NCBI GenBank assembly: GCA_002315555.1
Contig: DCHF01000029.1
Span: forward strand, 84,262-148,261
Direction: 5' to 3'
Source: Lachnospiraceae bacterium UBA1759
GTDB lineage: Bacteria; Bacillota; Clostridia; Lachnospirales; Lachnospiraceae
DNA length: 64,000 nucleotides
This document shows positions 25,159 through 33,563 of the stretch, one piece after another. Position numbers and translations under genes: made by a program. Within the stretch, counting starts at the first letter, position 1. Each line of letters opens with the position of its first letter. The notes beneath the pieces were generated by a model. That model ran no database searches and was not told the origin of the DNA. It was given only the letters and a program-made list of their open reading frames with translations.

Positions 25159-26151
25159 ATGAACTTCCAATATCTGAGCAGTTTTTTTATGCAGGGAGAT
25201 ATTCCCGGCGCGCTCGCTTATATGCGTCAGTTTGATGAACTGAAGGATATGGTCGCAGCTTACGAGGACCTGTTTGAAAATGAACACTACATCGAGTATG
25301 ACATTCCGACCGTTTTGAACAGCATTCTCCTGGAATACCAGCGCTATTTCCGCGATGTCTTCTATCTGAAAACAGACGATACCACCGCCTGCGAGGCTCT
25401 CATGTCCCGCCTGGAGGCACTGCCGGAAGTCGCGGCAGAGATGACGGAAGAAGTTTCTGCGGAAAGCACTGAGATTACTCCGTCAGGAGAATCTGCAGGA
25501 CAACGCGAAGAAGCTCCGGTGGACGAGATCGCCGGCCGGCGTAAAGAAATGCTGACCGCCGCGTTGGTTTCGATTTTTGAGGCCAACGGTTACAACCTCC
25601 TTACCGGCCGCACAAACGGACATTACGGCCCCTACGTCTGGAAAGAGACCGAGCCGACCGTCTACGAAGTGGAACTCCCCGGCGGGACCCGTCCTTATAC
25701 CGTCAATATTCTCCGCGGCTTCATCATGCGCAGCTGGATGGATTATCTGACATTCGGCCAGTTCGGCACCGGCGGTTGGGCCTCCCCCGATGGAACCATC
25801 AACTGCATCGAGACCGAATACGATTTTGAAAGCGAGCGTTTCCGCATTTCCCTGCTCAAGCACGAAGCGCAGCACGCCGAGGATTTCCGATCCTGGCCGT
25901 CCATCACGCCGACGGAACTGGAATACCGCGCCAAGCTCGTCGAGCTGATCTATTCCACCACGCCCGACCCGCTGCACAAATTCCTGAACGAAGCGTCAAA
26001 GGATCGCCCGGATGACAGTCATGCCTCGGCTTCTGCGCGCCTCTCGGATGAAATGAGTGATCTTGCGAACCGCCCGGTCGATGAAATTCAGGCGCGCGCA
26101 AAAGTGCTGTTTGAAGCAAGCAACGCAGAGATGGGGGAGAAGTATAAATAA
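25159..26151 (+). CDS. Unknown protein with a zincin-like HEAQH motif
   Basis: I do not recognise this 330-residue protein. Residues 1-90 look all-helical (ALAYMRQFDELKDMVAAYED). A Glu/Ser-rich linker spans ~95-125. A mixed domain of ~200 residues follows, with GTRPYTVNILRGFIMRSWMDYL. At residues 235-239 the sequence KHEAQHAEDF has the HExxH zinc-metalloprotease pattern in a helix-like context; a third ligand is not obvious. No signal peptide or membrane span is present. It stands alone on the + strand, opposite to its neighbours, with its own promoter and an AAAGGGG ribosome site. Confidence 0.8.
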   Translation: MNFQYLSSFFMQGDIPGALAYMRQFDELKDMVAAYEDLFENEHYIEYDIPTVLNSILLEYQRYFRDVFYLKTDDTTACEALMSRLEALPEVAAEMTEEVSAESTEITPSGESAGQREEAPVDEIAGRRKEMLTAALVSIFEANGYNLLTGRTNGHYGPYVWKETEPTVYEVELPGGTRPYTVNILRGFIMRSWMDYLTFGQFGTGGWASPDGTINCIETEYDFESERFRISLLKHEAQHAEDFRSWPSITPTELEYRAKLVELIYSTTPDPLHKFLNEASKDRPDDSHASASARLSDEMSDLANRPVDEIQARAKVLFEASNAEMGEKYK

Positions 26152-26196
26152 CTAAGATTCGAGCCTTCATCCATCTCTGATCTTCCCTGCGATCTC

Positions 26197-26439
26197 TTAC
26201 TTCTCTCCCTCGGACTTTTTGATCTTCTTCTTCAAAATCGCCATGATCACCAGAATAATCACCACCAGGACCGCGGTGAAAACCGCATTGACCTCAATGC
26301 TTAAATACCACGGCGCGGACTGGATATCGTAAATCAGCGGGTGCGTTTTGTAATCCCAAACCGTATACAGCGACCGGCCGATGAATACGCCGATCAGACA
26401 CCACACAAACGTCTTTAAAATCGTATAAGCTTTTTTCAT
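26197..26439 (-). CDS. Small two-span membrane protein
   Basis: The 80 residues hold two hydrophobic stretches: ILKTFVWCLIGVFIGRSLYTV near the start and AVFTAVLVVIILVIMAILKKK near the end. The tail is very basic (KKKIKKSEGEK). Between them is a ~30-residue loop with WYLSIEVN. I do not recognise a family. It lies between two unrelated transcription units and converges with the HEAQH gene. Confidence 0.6.
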   Translation of the reverse strand: MKKAYTILKTFVWCLIGVFIGRSLYTVWDYKTHPLIYDIQSAPWYLSIEVNAVFTAVLVVIILVIMAILKKKIKKSEGEK

Positions 26440-26525
26440 CTTAACACCTCAAAAGTCAAATATTTACTGCAAATTCTTTCTGTTCTTTTCCCGCCTGCTT
26501 TCAAACAGGACCGGAATCTTTGCCA

Positions 26526-26584
26526 TTAACAACCGAAACGAAACGGCCCGTCACATCGATGATACGATTCGTGTCGGTTGTTAA
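26526..26584. repeat. Long imperfect hairpin overlapping a stop codon
   Basis: TTAACAACCGA and TCGGTTGTTAA form perfect 11-bp outer arms, and an inner ACGAA/TTCGT pair extends the stem. The right arm contains the stop codon of the dehydrogenase at 26581. No T-run follows on the minus strand, so it may be an RNA-stability hairpin more than a classical terminator. Confidence 0.6.
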
Positions 26585-27645
26585 TTTGTGTTTTTGTACA
26601 TCTCCGCGACACTTTTCCGGTCTTCCATTGAGATCACGCGCGAAAATTCTCCGCCATGGACCCAGGCTTTCATATTCTCCACGCAGATGTCGGTGAACTT
26701 GTCCATCGTCTCGCGGTGCCACGTTCCCGCGGTATGCGGACAGAGGAGAAGATTGGGGGCGTCCCAGAGAGGGTCATCGGCCGGAAGAGGCTCCGGATCC
26801 GTGACGTCCAAACCGGCGCCGAGGAAATGTCCCGCTGTCAAAAGCTCCGCCAATGCCTTCTGATCGATGGAGCTTCCCCGCCCCGCATTTACGATCACGC
26901 TTCCGCGTTTCATCCGCTTCAGCCGGCGCTCATCCATCAGATGATAGGTGGACGGGCCGCCGGGAATGACCATCGCAAGGATGTCAGCACGCGGGAGAAC
27001 ATCATCCAGTGCGTCAAAAGTGATCTGTTCATCAAGATAGGGGGGCTTTTCGGTCATTTTCCGCCGAACGCCGATCACATAAGCCCCGAGCGCTTTCATC
27101 TTTTTCGCATACCGCCCGCCGATGTCACCGAGCCCCAGCACCACGACCGTGCTCCCCTCCACGACCTGAATCGGCCTTGACGGCCGCCATAAATGCTGCG
27201 CTTTACCCTCATAACAATACCCGAATCCGCGCAGTACATCAAAAGTCAGGCCGATCATGTGTTCCGAAACGATCGTCCCGTACATACCGGCTGCATTGCA
27301 CAGTACACATTTTTCCGAGAGCATATCATCGCGCACATAGTCGTCATACCCGACCGAGTTCATCTGCAGCCACTCCAGCGTCTCTTTGTTATGTCGGACG
27401 ATGCGTAACGGTGTATCTCCGAGCGTCGCCGCAAAACCGGATAATGCCTCACCTGGGTTCTCTGCACTTTCATCTTCGGGAATCGTCCGTGCCTGCAGCC
27501 CCGATGCAATGACTTCTTCGGTCAGCACGCGCCTGTTGGGCAGATATTCAAACGTCACGTCAAATTTTCCGCCCCTTGCGGCTTCTTCTATGCGTTTTGC
27601 CATGCTTACAGTAAGCAGTGCCGTGACTAAAACCTTTTTTGTCAT
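26581..27645 (-). CDS. Second D-2-hydroxyacid dehydrogenase-like protein
   Basis: The 354 residues run from the ATG at 27645, preceded by GGAG at 9 bases; an in-frame ATG five codons earlier is less well placed. The NAD-binding motif is VVLGLGDIGGRYAKKM; the catalytic region includes VNAGRGSSID and CPHTAGTWHRE, where the usual His is kept. The N-terminal catalytic part is longer than in the enzyme at 22773-23720, and the two share only family-level motifs, so this is not a recent duplicate. The substrate is unknown. Confidence 0.87.
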   Translation of the reverse strand: MTKKVLVTALLTVSMAKRIEEAARGGKFDVTFEYLPNRRVLTEEVIASGLQARTIPEDESAENPGEALSGFAATLGDTPLRIVRHNKETLEWLQMNSVGYDDYVRDDMLSEKCVLCNAAGMYGTIVSEHMIGLTFDVLRGFGYCYEGKAQHLWRPSRPIQVVEGSTVVVLGLGDIGGRYAKKMKALGAYVIGVRRKMTEKPPYLDEQITFDALDDVLPRADILAMVIPGGPSTYHLMDERRLKRMKRGSVIVNAGRGSSIDQKALAELLTAGHFLGAGLDVTDPEPLPADDPLWDAPNLLLCPHTAGTWHRETMDKFTDICVENMKAWVHGGEFSRVISMEDRKSVAEMYKNTN

Positions 27646-27683
27646 GTTGTCCGTCTCCATGGTTGATGATGTCGGTGTCCATT

Positions 27684-27751
27684 GATGGTCCGCGGTCGTT
27701 GATAGTTTGCGATCGTCGATGGTTTGCGATCGTTGATGGTTTGCGATCGTC
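27684..27751. repeat. Four 17-bp tandem repeats
   Basis: Four head-to-tail copies of a 17-bp unit close to GATGGTTTGCGATCGTT begin at 27684, 27701, 27718 and 27735; the first copy is divergent. Each unit holds the CGATCG palindrome. The unit is not a multiple of three, and the array lies 39 bases upstream of the dehydrogenase start, so it is probably non-coding. It could be a regulatory array or a variable-number repeat. Confidence 0.9.
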
Positions 27752-27869
27752 GATGTTATTAGATGCGATAATGTTCTGCCGTTTATGATGTTCCCGGGTT
27801 TTCAATATTCCGAGCCGCATGCGGATTCGGCGCTTATTCCCTCCGGAACCCTTCCTGCCATCTACAAAT

Positions 27870-27910
27870 ATCGGCCCGATATTTCACCGTAGCAAATTTA
27901 CCGGGCCGAT
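27870..27910 (-). terminator. Terminator after the parA-parB-DUF4446 operon
   Basis: ATCGGCCCG and CGGGCCGAT flank a 23-base loop 20 bases beyond the DUF4446 stop. On the minus strand the stem is followed by ATTTGT. Confidence 0.6.
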
Positions 27911-27930
27911 TGCATCGAACACATATTCGA

Positions 27931-28446
27931 TTATAATTCCATCTGAAGGGCGATCTTCAGCGCCTCTTCGTCCTCCTTTGTCAGCGGATTGATGGACTTA
28001 CCATTCATGATTTCTTTCACATAGGTGTAGCAGCCTTCCTGGCCATGAATGGAATTGATGATGATACCGTTGTTTTCATTATTTAAAAGCGCAATGACGG
28101 AGCTGACCTTACCGGCCATTCCCGGAAATGCGTTGTACTTAACAACGCCGATCTTCCGGTACGCGCCAACCAGATTCTCGTTGATCTTCACGATCTCATT
28201 GACATTATTTTTCAGCTGGATCTTCACCTTCTGATTATCGTCGATGACTTTTCTAAGTGCCCCCTCCAGTGAATCCGCCCCGGTTCCTCGCATAAAATAG
28301 TCGATACGGTCCCCGGTCTTCTTCAGTTTTACAAACAAAACGATCACCAAGATCAATAATATAATACACAGGAGAACCGCGCCGGCCGCGATGTATAACG
28401 CGTACGGATCCACCATGTTGTATACTTCGTTCAGAATATCTACCAT
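27931..28446 (-). CDS. DUF4446-family membrane-anchored protein
   Basis: The 171 residues begin with one membrane span (LYIAAGAVLLCIILLILVIVLF, about 14-36), then a helix of ~50 residues rich in charged amino acids, and a globular C-terminus with VGVVKYNAFPGM-type sequence (IGVVKYNAFPGMAGKVSSV) and GIIINSIHGQEGCYTYVKEI. These are the hallmarks of DUF4446, which is found next to parB in many Clostridia. The function is unknown; the position suggests a link to chromosome segregation or the membrane. Confidence 0.9.
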   Translation of the reverse strand: MVDILNEVYNMVDPYALYIAAGAVLLCIILLILVIVLFVKLKKTGDRIDYFMRGTGADSLEGALRKVIDDNQKVKIQLKNNVNEIVKINENLVGAYRKIGVVKYNAFPGMAGKVSSVIALLNNENNGIIINSIHGQEGCYTYVKEIMNGKSINPLTKEDEEALKIALQMEL

Positions 28447-28481
28447 ATATGACCTTTCTGAATAAAATCTTCCGATAGTGC

Positions 28482-29372
28482 TTATTTAATATGAGACAGG
28501 ATCCGCTCGATCTCTTCCAACGAATAATAGTCGATTACGATCTTTCCTGCATTGTCTGACTTTCTCTTAATGGAAACCTTTGTCTTCAGTTTTTCCTTAA
28601 GCAGATTCTCGACCTGTTCATATTCCAGCTGATTCTTCAGTTCTTCTTTTTGCTTCGGCTCTTTTTCCTTAATACTTCCGAAGTTTTTTACCAGCTTTTC
28701 TGTCTCACGAACGCTCAGGGATCCCTCTACGACCATCTTTGCAGCCGATGACTGATCCTCTGCGGTATCTAAACCCAACAAAACCTTTGCATGTCCGGCG
28801 GAAATCGTTCCTGCAGCTAAAAGTTCCTGAACATCGACAGGAAGCTTCAAAAGACGCATGGAATTGGCAATTACCGCACGGTTCTTGGAGATACGTTCCG
28901 AAAGCGCTTCCTGAGTCAAATGGTACTCATTGATCAGTTTCTGGAATGCCATCGCTTCTTCAATTGGATTCAAATCCCTGCGCTGAATATTCTCAATCAG
29001 GGAGATCTCTGCAATCTCTTCTTCCGTATAATCCTTGATAATTACCGGAACCTCTTTTAATCCGGCGATTTTTGCAGCGCGCCAACGACGCTCACCGGCA
29101 ATAATTTGATAATGCGCGTCTTTATTGGTAACGATCAGCGGCTGAATGATGCCATGAATGCGAATGGAGTCCGCAAGCTCATTCAAAGCCTCCTCATCGA
29201 ACTCTTTTCTGGGCTGATCGCGGTTCGGCTCCACCAAACGAAGCTTTACCGTTTGTTCCTTCTTGAGATCCTCTTCAGTAATCGGTACGATCTCATGGAC
29301 CTTGCTGATATCAGCCACTTCTCCTAATAATGTACCAAGACCTTTTCCTAAACCTTTGGATTTCGCTGCCAT
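28482..29372 (-). CDS. parB: Chromosome-partitioning protein ParB/Spo0J
   Basis: The 296 residues show the ParB plan: N-terminal GKGLGTLL helix that contacts ParA, the CTPase/clamp domain with GERRWRAAK and ENIQRRDLNPIEEA, an HTH region (EALSERISKNRAVIANSMRLL) and a C-terminal dimer domain. ParB binds parS, slides as a CTP clamp and loads SMC. A parS site lies between this gene and parA at 29385-29400. A GGAG site precedes the ATG. Confidence 0.97.
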   Translation of the reverse strand: MAAKSKGLGKGLGTLLGEVADISKVHEIVPITEEDLKKEQTVKLRLVEPNRDQPRKEFDEEALNELADSIRIHGIIQPLIVTNKDAHYQIIAGERRWRAAKIAGLKEVPVIIKDYTEEEIAEISLIENIQRRDLNPIEEAMAFQKLINEYHLTQEALSERISKNRAVIANSMRLLKLPVDVQELLAAGTISAGHAKVLLGLDTAEDQSSAAKMVVEGSLSVRETEKLVKNFGSIKEKEPKQKEELKNQLEYEQVENLLKEKLKTKVSIKRKSDNAGKIVIDYYSLEEIERILSHIK

Positions 29373-29384
29373 TGTGTTCTCCTT

Positions 29385-29400
29385 TGTTCCACGTGGAACA
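29385..29400. promoter_or_regulatory. parS centromere site 1
   Basis: TGTTCCACGTGGAACA, a perfect 16-bp palindrome matching the ParB-binding consensus, lies in the parA-parB gap. Confidence 0.95.
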
Positions 29401-29407
29401 ATTCTGC

Positions 29408-30163
29408 TTAGTAATTGATTACTTCATCTGCCAGTCTTCTGTATGCTTCCGCACCGGTCGAACGCGGATCATACTCAATAATCGGCATTCCATGGCTCGG
29501 TGCTTCCGCAAGACGTACATTTCTCGGAATAACGGTCTCATAGACCTTTTCCTTCAAATACTGCTTAACAGAGTCTACAACCTGCTGTGAAAGGTTTGTG
29601 CGCGCATCAAACATTGTAAACACAACACCTTCCAGCTCCAGTGACGGATTCAGTTTCTTCTGGACCAGCTGAATCGTGTACATCAGCTGCGTCAGACCTT
29701 CCATTGCGTAAAATTCGCACTGAATCGGCACCAAAACCGAATTTGCCGTCGTTAATGCATTTACAGTGAGCAAATTAAGGGACGGAGGGCAGTCGATCAG
29801 GATGTAATCATATTCCGCCTCAGCCTTTCTGAGTTTTCTCTTAAGAATGAATTCATGGCGTGCAATGTCGAGCATCTCGATTTCCGCACCGGCAAGGTCT
29901 ACAGTCGTCGGCACCAGGTCCAACTCCTTCCAAACAGCCTTGCGGACACACTTATCCAGCGTAACATCGTTAACAAGGAGATCATACACTGTTCCTGCCT
30001 GGTTTTTCTCCACACCGAGGCCGCTGGTGGCATTTCCCTGCGGATCAAGGTCGATTAAGAGTACCTTTTTGCCTTTTTCTACCAAAGCGGCAGATAAATT
30101 GACAGCCGTCGTGGTCTTGCCAACGCCGCCTTTCTGATTCGCAATTGCTATTACACGTCCCAT
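29408..30163 (-). CDS. parA: Chromosome-partitioning ATPase ParA/Soj
   Basis: The 251 residues start MGRVIAIANQKGGVGKTTTA, the deviant Walker A motif of ParA/MinD ATPases, and continue with YDYILIDCPPSLNLLT and LEGVVFTMFDARTNLS. Soj works with ParB in origin segregation and also regulates DnaA. The ribosome site is GGAG six bases upstream. In many Firmicutes rsmG lies nearby; here it is 12 kb away. Confidence 0.97.
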   Translation of the reverse strand: MGRVIAIANQKGGVGKTTTAVNLSAALVEKGKKVLLIDLDPQGNATSGLGVEKNQAGTVYDLLVNDVTLDKCVRKAVWKELDLVPTTVDLAGAEIEMLDIARHEFILKRKLRKAEAEYDYILIDCPPSLNLLTVNALTTANSVLVPIQCEFYAMEGLTQLMYTIQLVQKKLNPSLELEGVVFTMFDARTNLSQQVVDSVKQYLKEKVYETVIPRNVRLAEAPSHGMPIIEYDPRSTGAEAYRRLADEVINY

Positions 30164-30546
30164 ATTTTCTCCTTTTCATCGAATTACCGCGCTGAAGCTG
30201 CGGCTCCGGATGCATTTCAGCGTCAAAAACAGAATTTTCCGATTCGCAAAAACAATTATAACATACGAAATTTAAATTTTCCATAGCAGTAAGCGATTTA
30301 TAATAATGAAAAATTGATTTCAAAATTATGTATTTTCGCCATAAACGACAAGCTCTTTTTGAAAGCCACGGTGTTCTCCGGCCCAAGATAGGGCGGCGCC
30401 ACAACCCGGTACGCTATATGTAGTTTTTACAGAGAGCGGACGGAACAGCCCTTCATGTGCATATTCGAGGCACAAAGTCGTTATATAAACTCCGGGCGAA
30501 AGGATCCGGTCGTCAATTATTTGATCGGCAGGTTAGTCCAGGCCAA

Positions 30547-30562
30547 TGTTCCACGTGGAACA
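30547..30562. promoter_or_regulatory. parS centromere site 2
   Basis: TGTTCCACGTGGAACA, identical to site 1, lies about 1.2 kb from it and 42 bases from site 3. Confidence 0.95.
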
Positions 30563-30588
30563 TTTTGACAAATACACTCTGCAATTAT

Positions 30589-30604
30589 TGTTCCACGTGG
30601 AACA
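30589..30604. promoter_or_regulatory. parS centromere site 3
   Basis: A third identical TGTTCCACGTGGAACA palindrome. Both copies here are followed by ATTTT. Confidence 0.95.
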
Positions 30605-31060
30605 TTTTAGCAAATGTACCTCGGCATAGTTGTTCCGAACCGAGCATTATCACTTACTCTGAACGCCCGACACCAAACCGCTCATTTCGCCCCCTCCGTC
30701 ATCGAACATATGTTTATTTTTGTATCTCGCTTCCGATTCGGTCACACCGCAAAATAGTAGCAAAATGGACCTCTTTTCGACTTACTCTTACCGGCTGTTT
30801 TACCTTTCCGCGCCACCACATTCTCATCGTAAAGTCCCCGTTCTTACCGCTTCCGAAATCCATCTTTACAACCAATAATTCCTTCTTCGAATTTCATTTC
30901 TTTAGTTGTAAAATGGCAAATTCGTGGTACGATGAATATAACAACGAACGGCGCCGTTCGAATCAGGACGCCGCTCACGTCACACCTTTTCGAAAGCCAA
31001 ACCGTCTGTCCTGCCGGCGCACGCTCGACCGGCAAGGCTTGACATATCCCCGGAGGAACT

Positions 31061-32104
31061 ATGGAAAAGAGTTTATTTAAAAACAGCGGCCGTTTCTACA
31101 AGGCCAACCTTCACAACCACACAACCGTTTCAGACGGACGGAATACTCCGGCTGAAATCAAGGAAATCTACAAGAATCAGCGCTACAACATCGTAGCTTA
31201 TTCCGATCACGACATTATGGTCGCACATCCGGAACTATCGGATGAAAATTTCCTCGCACTGACTGCTTTTGAGTACGAATTCGCAGAACACACCGTCTCT
31301 GAAGACGATTGGACACCGTTTGACCGCTGTTATCACTGCGTAGTTATCGCTCCGGAGGAAAATAGCACCTATTATCCGTGGGCAAATCCGGATTTTGTCT
31401 GGGGCAATGCCCGGAATTACATCCAGGACTATTACAAGGGTAATTATCCGCACGACTATAACGTAGAGACCATTAATGCTTTCATCAAAGACTGTCATGA
31501 GCACGGTTTTATCGTGACCTATTGCCACCCGCACTGGTCCCTTCAGAATTATGCGGACTACTGCGACATCGAAGATGTGGATTATGTTGAGACTTATAAC
31601 AGCGGCTGTTATGTGGAGGGTTGGGTCAAAGACTCTTCCGAGCAAGTCTATGATGATTTCCTGTATTTAGGCAAGCACTGTTATCCGACCGCTGCCGATG
31701 ACGGTCACAGCGCCCGTGATTACTGCTGGGGCGCCACCTACATTAAATCTCCGTCACTTGAGTATCCGGCAATCATCGACGCGCTGAAGAAGGGCGATGT
31801 TTACGCCTCCTGGGGCCCGGAGATCTACGATATCACCTTCGATCCGGAGAGCAAAAAAGTGGCAGTCGAGTGTTCCGCAGCCCGTGAAGTTTTCCTGAAT
31901 TCCGAGCGTCGTTACGCCAAACGCTACGTCAATGCTAACGGTGCGCAAGTTTACCGCGCAGAGTTTGATATCAGCGGTTACATCAACGAAACGATCTGTT
32001 ACCATAAGAAATCGACCGCAGTGATTCATTTTTCAATCGTCGATGAAGGCGGACGGAAAGCACTTTCCAGAGGATATTTCGTTGACGAGTTACTCAACCT
32101 GTAA
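31061..32104 (+). CDS. PHP-domain phosphoesterase
   Basis: The 347 residues carry a PHP-type metal site: NLHNH at 17-20 with His18 and His20, TTVSDG with Asp25, AYSDHD, a Glu in LTAFEYEF, and late His residues in TYCHPHWS and ADDGHSA. PHP enzymes are trinuclear-metal phosphoesterases or related hydrolases; this stand-alone form may act on small phosphates, but a role is not assigned. A strong CGGAGG precedes the ATG. It is the first of three + strand genes with FAD and MBL enzymes. Confidence 0.87.
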   Translation: MEKSLFKNSGRFYKANLHNHTTVSDGRNTPAEIKEIYKNQRYNIVAYSDHDIMVAHPELSDENFLALTAFEYEFAEHTVSEDDWTPFDRCYHCVVIAPEENSTYYPWANPDFVWGNARNYIQDYYKGNYPHDYNVETINAFIKDCHEHGFIVTYCHPHWSLQNYADYCDIEDVDYVETYNSGCYVEGWVKDSSEQVYDDFLYLGKHCYPTAADDGHSARDYCWGATYIKSPSLEYPAIIDALKKGDVYASWGPEIYDITFDPESKKVAVECSAAREVFLNSERRYAKRYVNANGAQVYRAEFDISGYINETICYHKKSTAVIHFSIVDEGGRKALSRGYFVDELLNL

Positions 32105-32118
32105 TCAATCGAAACAAT

Positions 32119-32151
32119 GCACGCAGTCTTGATCGACTCCTCGGCGCGTGC
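32119..32151 (+). terminator. Weak hairpin after the PHP gene
   Basis: GCACGC and GCGTGC flank a 21-base loop, followed by TTCTATTCT. It may reduce read-through into the FAD gene. Confidence 0.3.
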
Positions 32152-32258
32152 TTCTATTCTGACTGATCCGATTTATTAAAGAACCCCTCGATTCGATTTG
32201 CTCTGACAAATTGCTGAATGATAAAATTTACATAACCGCCATTCTCAAGGAGGACACC

Positions 32259-33533
32259 ATGGCAACTTACATGGAACCGGCTCGCGAGCTGGAAATTAAA
32301 GGAGATTACGATGTAATCGTGGCCGGAAGCGGCCCTGCCGGCATGGCAGCTGCCGTTGCGGCAGGACGCCAGGGCATGAACGTGCTGGTTTTAGAGGCCC
32401 TCGGCGATGTGGGCGGCATTTCCACCACCGGAATGATGAGTCATTGGACCGGGCGATGCGGCAGCAAGATCTATCATGAGATCATGCAGCGTCAGGCAGA
32501 AAAGAACAGCATGCAGAATGGCAAGTCCGTCATTCAAATCGATCCGGAGCTTCTGAAAAACGTTTATTATGACATGCTGAGCGAAGTTCACGCGGATCTT
32601 CTCCTCTACACCTTTGTCTGCGGCGTCATCATGGAAGGTTCGACCGTCCGCGGCGTTATCGTAGAGAATAAATCCGGCCGAGCGGCTTATACAGCAAAAG
32701 TCGTCATCGACTGTACCGGCGACGGCGATGTTGCCGCCATGTCCGGCGCGGAGTATTTCAAAGGCCGTGAATCCGACGGTCTCATGCAGCCCGCGACCAT
32801 GATGTTCAAGGTCGGTGGCGTGGATATGGACCGTGCCGTCTTCCCGGGCTCATTTGAAACGAAGGTCCAGACGAAAAAAGGCGAGCTTCAGGCACTGGCT
32901 CTTGAGAAACTCCCGCATCCTGCAGGACACGTTTTACTGTACAAATCCACCATTCCGGGCATTGTAACGCTGAACATGACCAATGTCACCGGCATCGACG
33001 GCACCAAAACCGAAGATCTGACCCGTGCCGAGCTGGTCTGCCGCTCGCAGATGGGCCCGATCATCGATTTCCTGCACGAATATGCTCCGGGTTATGAAAA
33101 CTGCTACATTATCAGCGCCGCATCGCTCATCGGCGTGCGCGAGACCCGTCATTTCAAGGGCGTAAAGACCATCACCGAGGACGACATCCTCACCGCGCGC
33201 CAGTTTGAAGACTATGTTGTGCAGGACGCCTGGTTCAATTTTGACGTCCACAACCTGACCGGCGCTTCGCTCGACAAAACCGGAAGCCAGAACAATTTCA
33301 AGCAGACGCTCGGTTATACTATTCCGTACGGCTGCATGGTTCCGGAAAAGATCGACGGTCTCCTTCTTTCCGGCCGCAACATCTCCGGCACGCACATGGC
33401 ACACTCCAATTTCCGCGTCATGCCCATTTGTGTTGGCATCGGCGAGGCCGATGGTAATGCCGCTGCGATCGCCGTGAAGAGCGGACGCAGGTTGAGGGAC
33501 ATCGACGCTGCAGAGATCCAGCAATACCTGTAA
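32259..33533 (+). CDS. FAD-dependent oxidoreductase (FAD_oxidored family)
   Basis: The protein is 424 residues from the ATG at 32259, which follows AAGGAGG; a longer in-frame start is less likely. DVIVAGSGPAGMAAAVAAGR is the dinucleotide fold for FAD, LEALGDVGGISTTGMM follows it, and VVIDCTGDGDVAAMSGAEY is the second conserved block of this family. The C-terminus has GLLLSGRNISGTHMAHSNFR and AIAVKSGR. The substrate is unknown; relatives occur in sugar- and polyol-catabolism islands. It is followed 30 bases later by the MBL gene, so the two are probably co-transcribed. Confidence 0.87.
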   Translation: MATYMEPARELEIKGDYDVIVAGSGPAGMAAAVAAGRQGMNVLVLEALGDVGGISTTGMMSHWTGRCGSKIYHEIMQRQAEKNSMQNGKSVIQIDPELLKNVYYDMLSEVHADLLLYTFVCGVIMEGSTVRGVIVENKSGRAAYTAKVVIDCTGDGDVAAMSGAEYFKGRESDGLMQPATMMFKVGGVDMDRAVFPGSFETKVQTKKGELQALALEKLPHPAGHVLLYKSTIPGIVTLNMTNVTGIDGTKTEDLTRAELVCRSQMGPIIDFLHEYAPGYENCYIISAASLIGVRETRHFKGVKTITEDDILTARQFEDYVVQDAWFNFDVHNLTGASLDKTGSQNNFKQTLGYTIPYGCMVPEKIDGLLLSGRNISGTHMAHSNFRVMPICVGIGEADGNAAAIAVKSGRRLRDIDAAEIQQYL

Positions 33534-33563
33534 TCATATTTCACCACAAGAAAGGACAAAACT

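Larger units (their letters stand above)
30164..31060. other. Gene-free ~900-bp interval with two parS sites
   Basis: No believable gene lies between parA and the PHP gene. The open frame at 30457-31080 on the + strand spans both parS palindromes and has no ribosome site. The interval contains parS sites 2 and 3, and possibly a promoter for the PHP gene near TTGTAA (30906-30911) and TACGAT (30928-30933). Confidence 0.6.

Noticed and set aside
27684..27751. 17-bp tandem repeats as a CRISPR array
   Set aside because: The units abut each other without unique spacers and no cas gene is present.
30457..31080. A + strand frame of 207 codons in the parA-PHP gap
   Set aside because: It runs through both parS palindromes, has no ribosome site and has a composition unlike a protein. 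It overlaps the start of the PHP gene.
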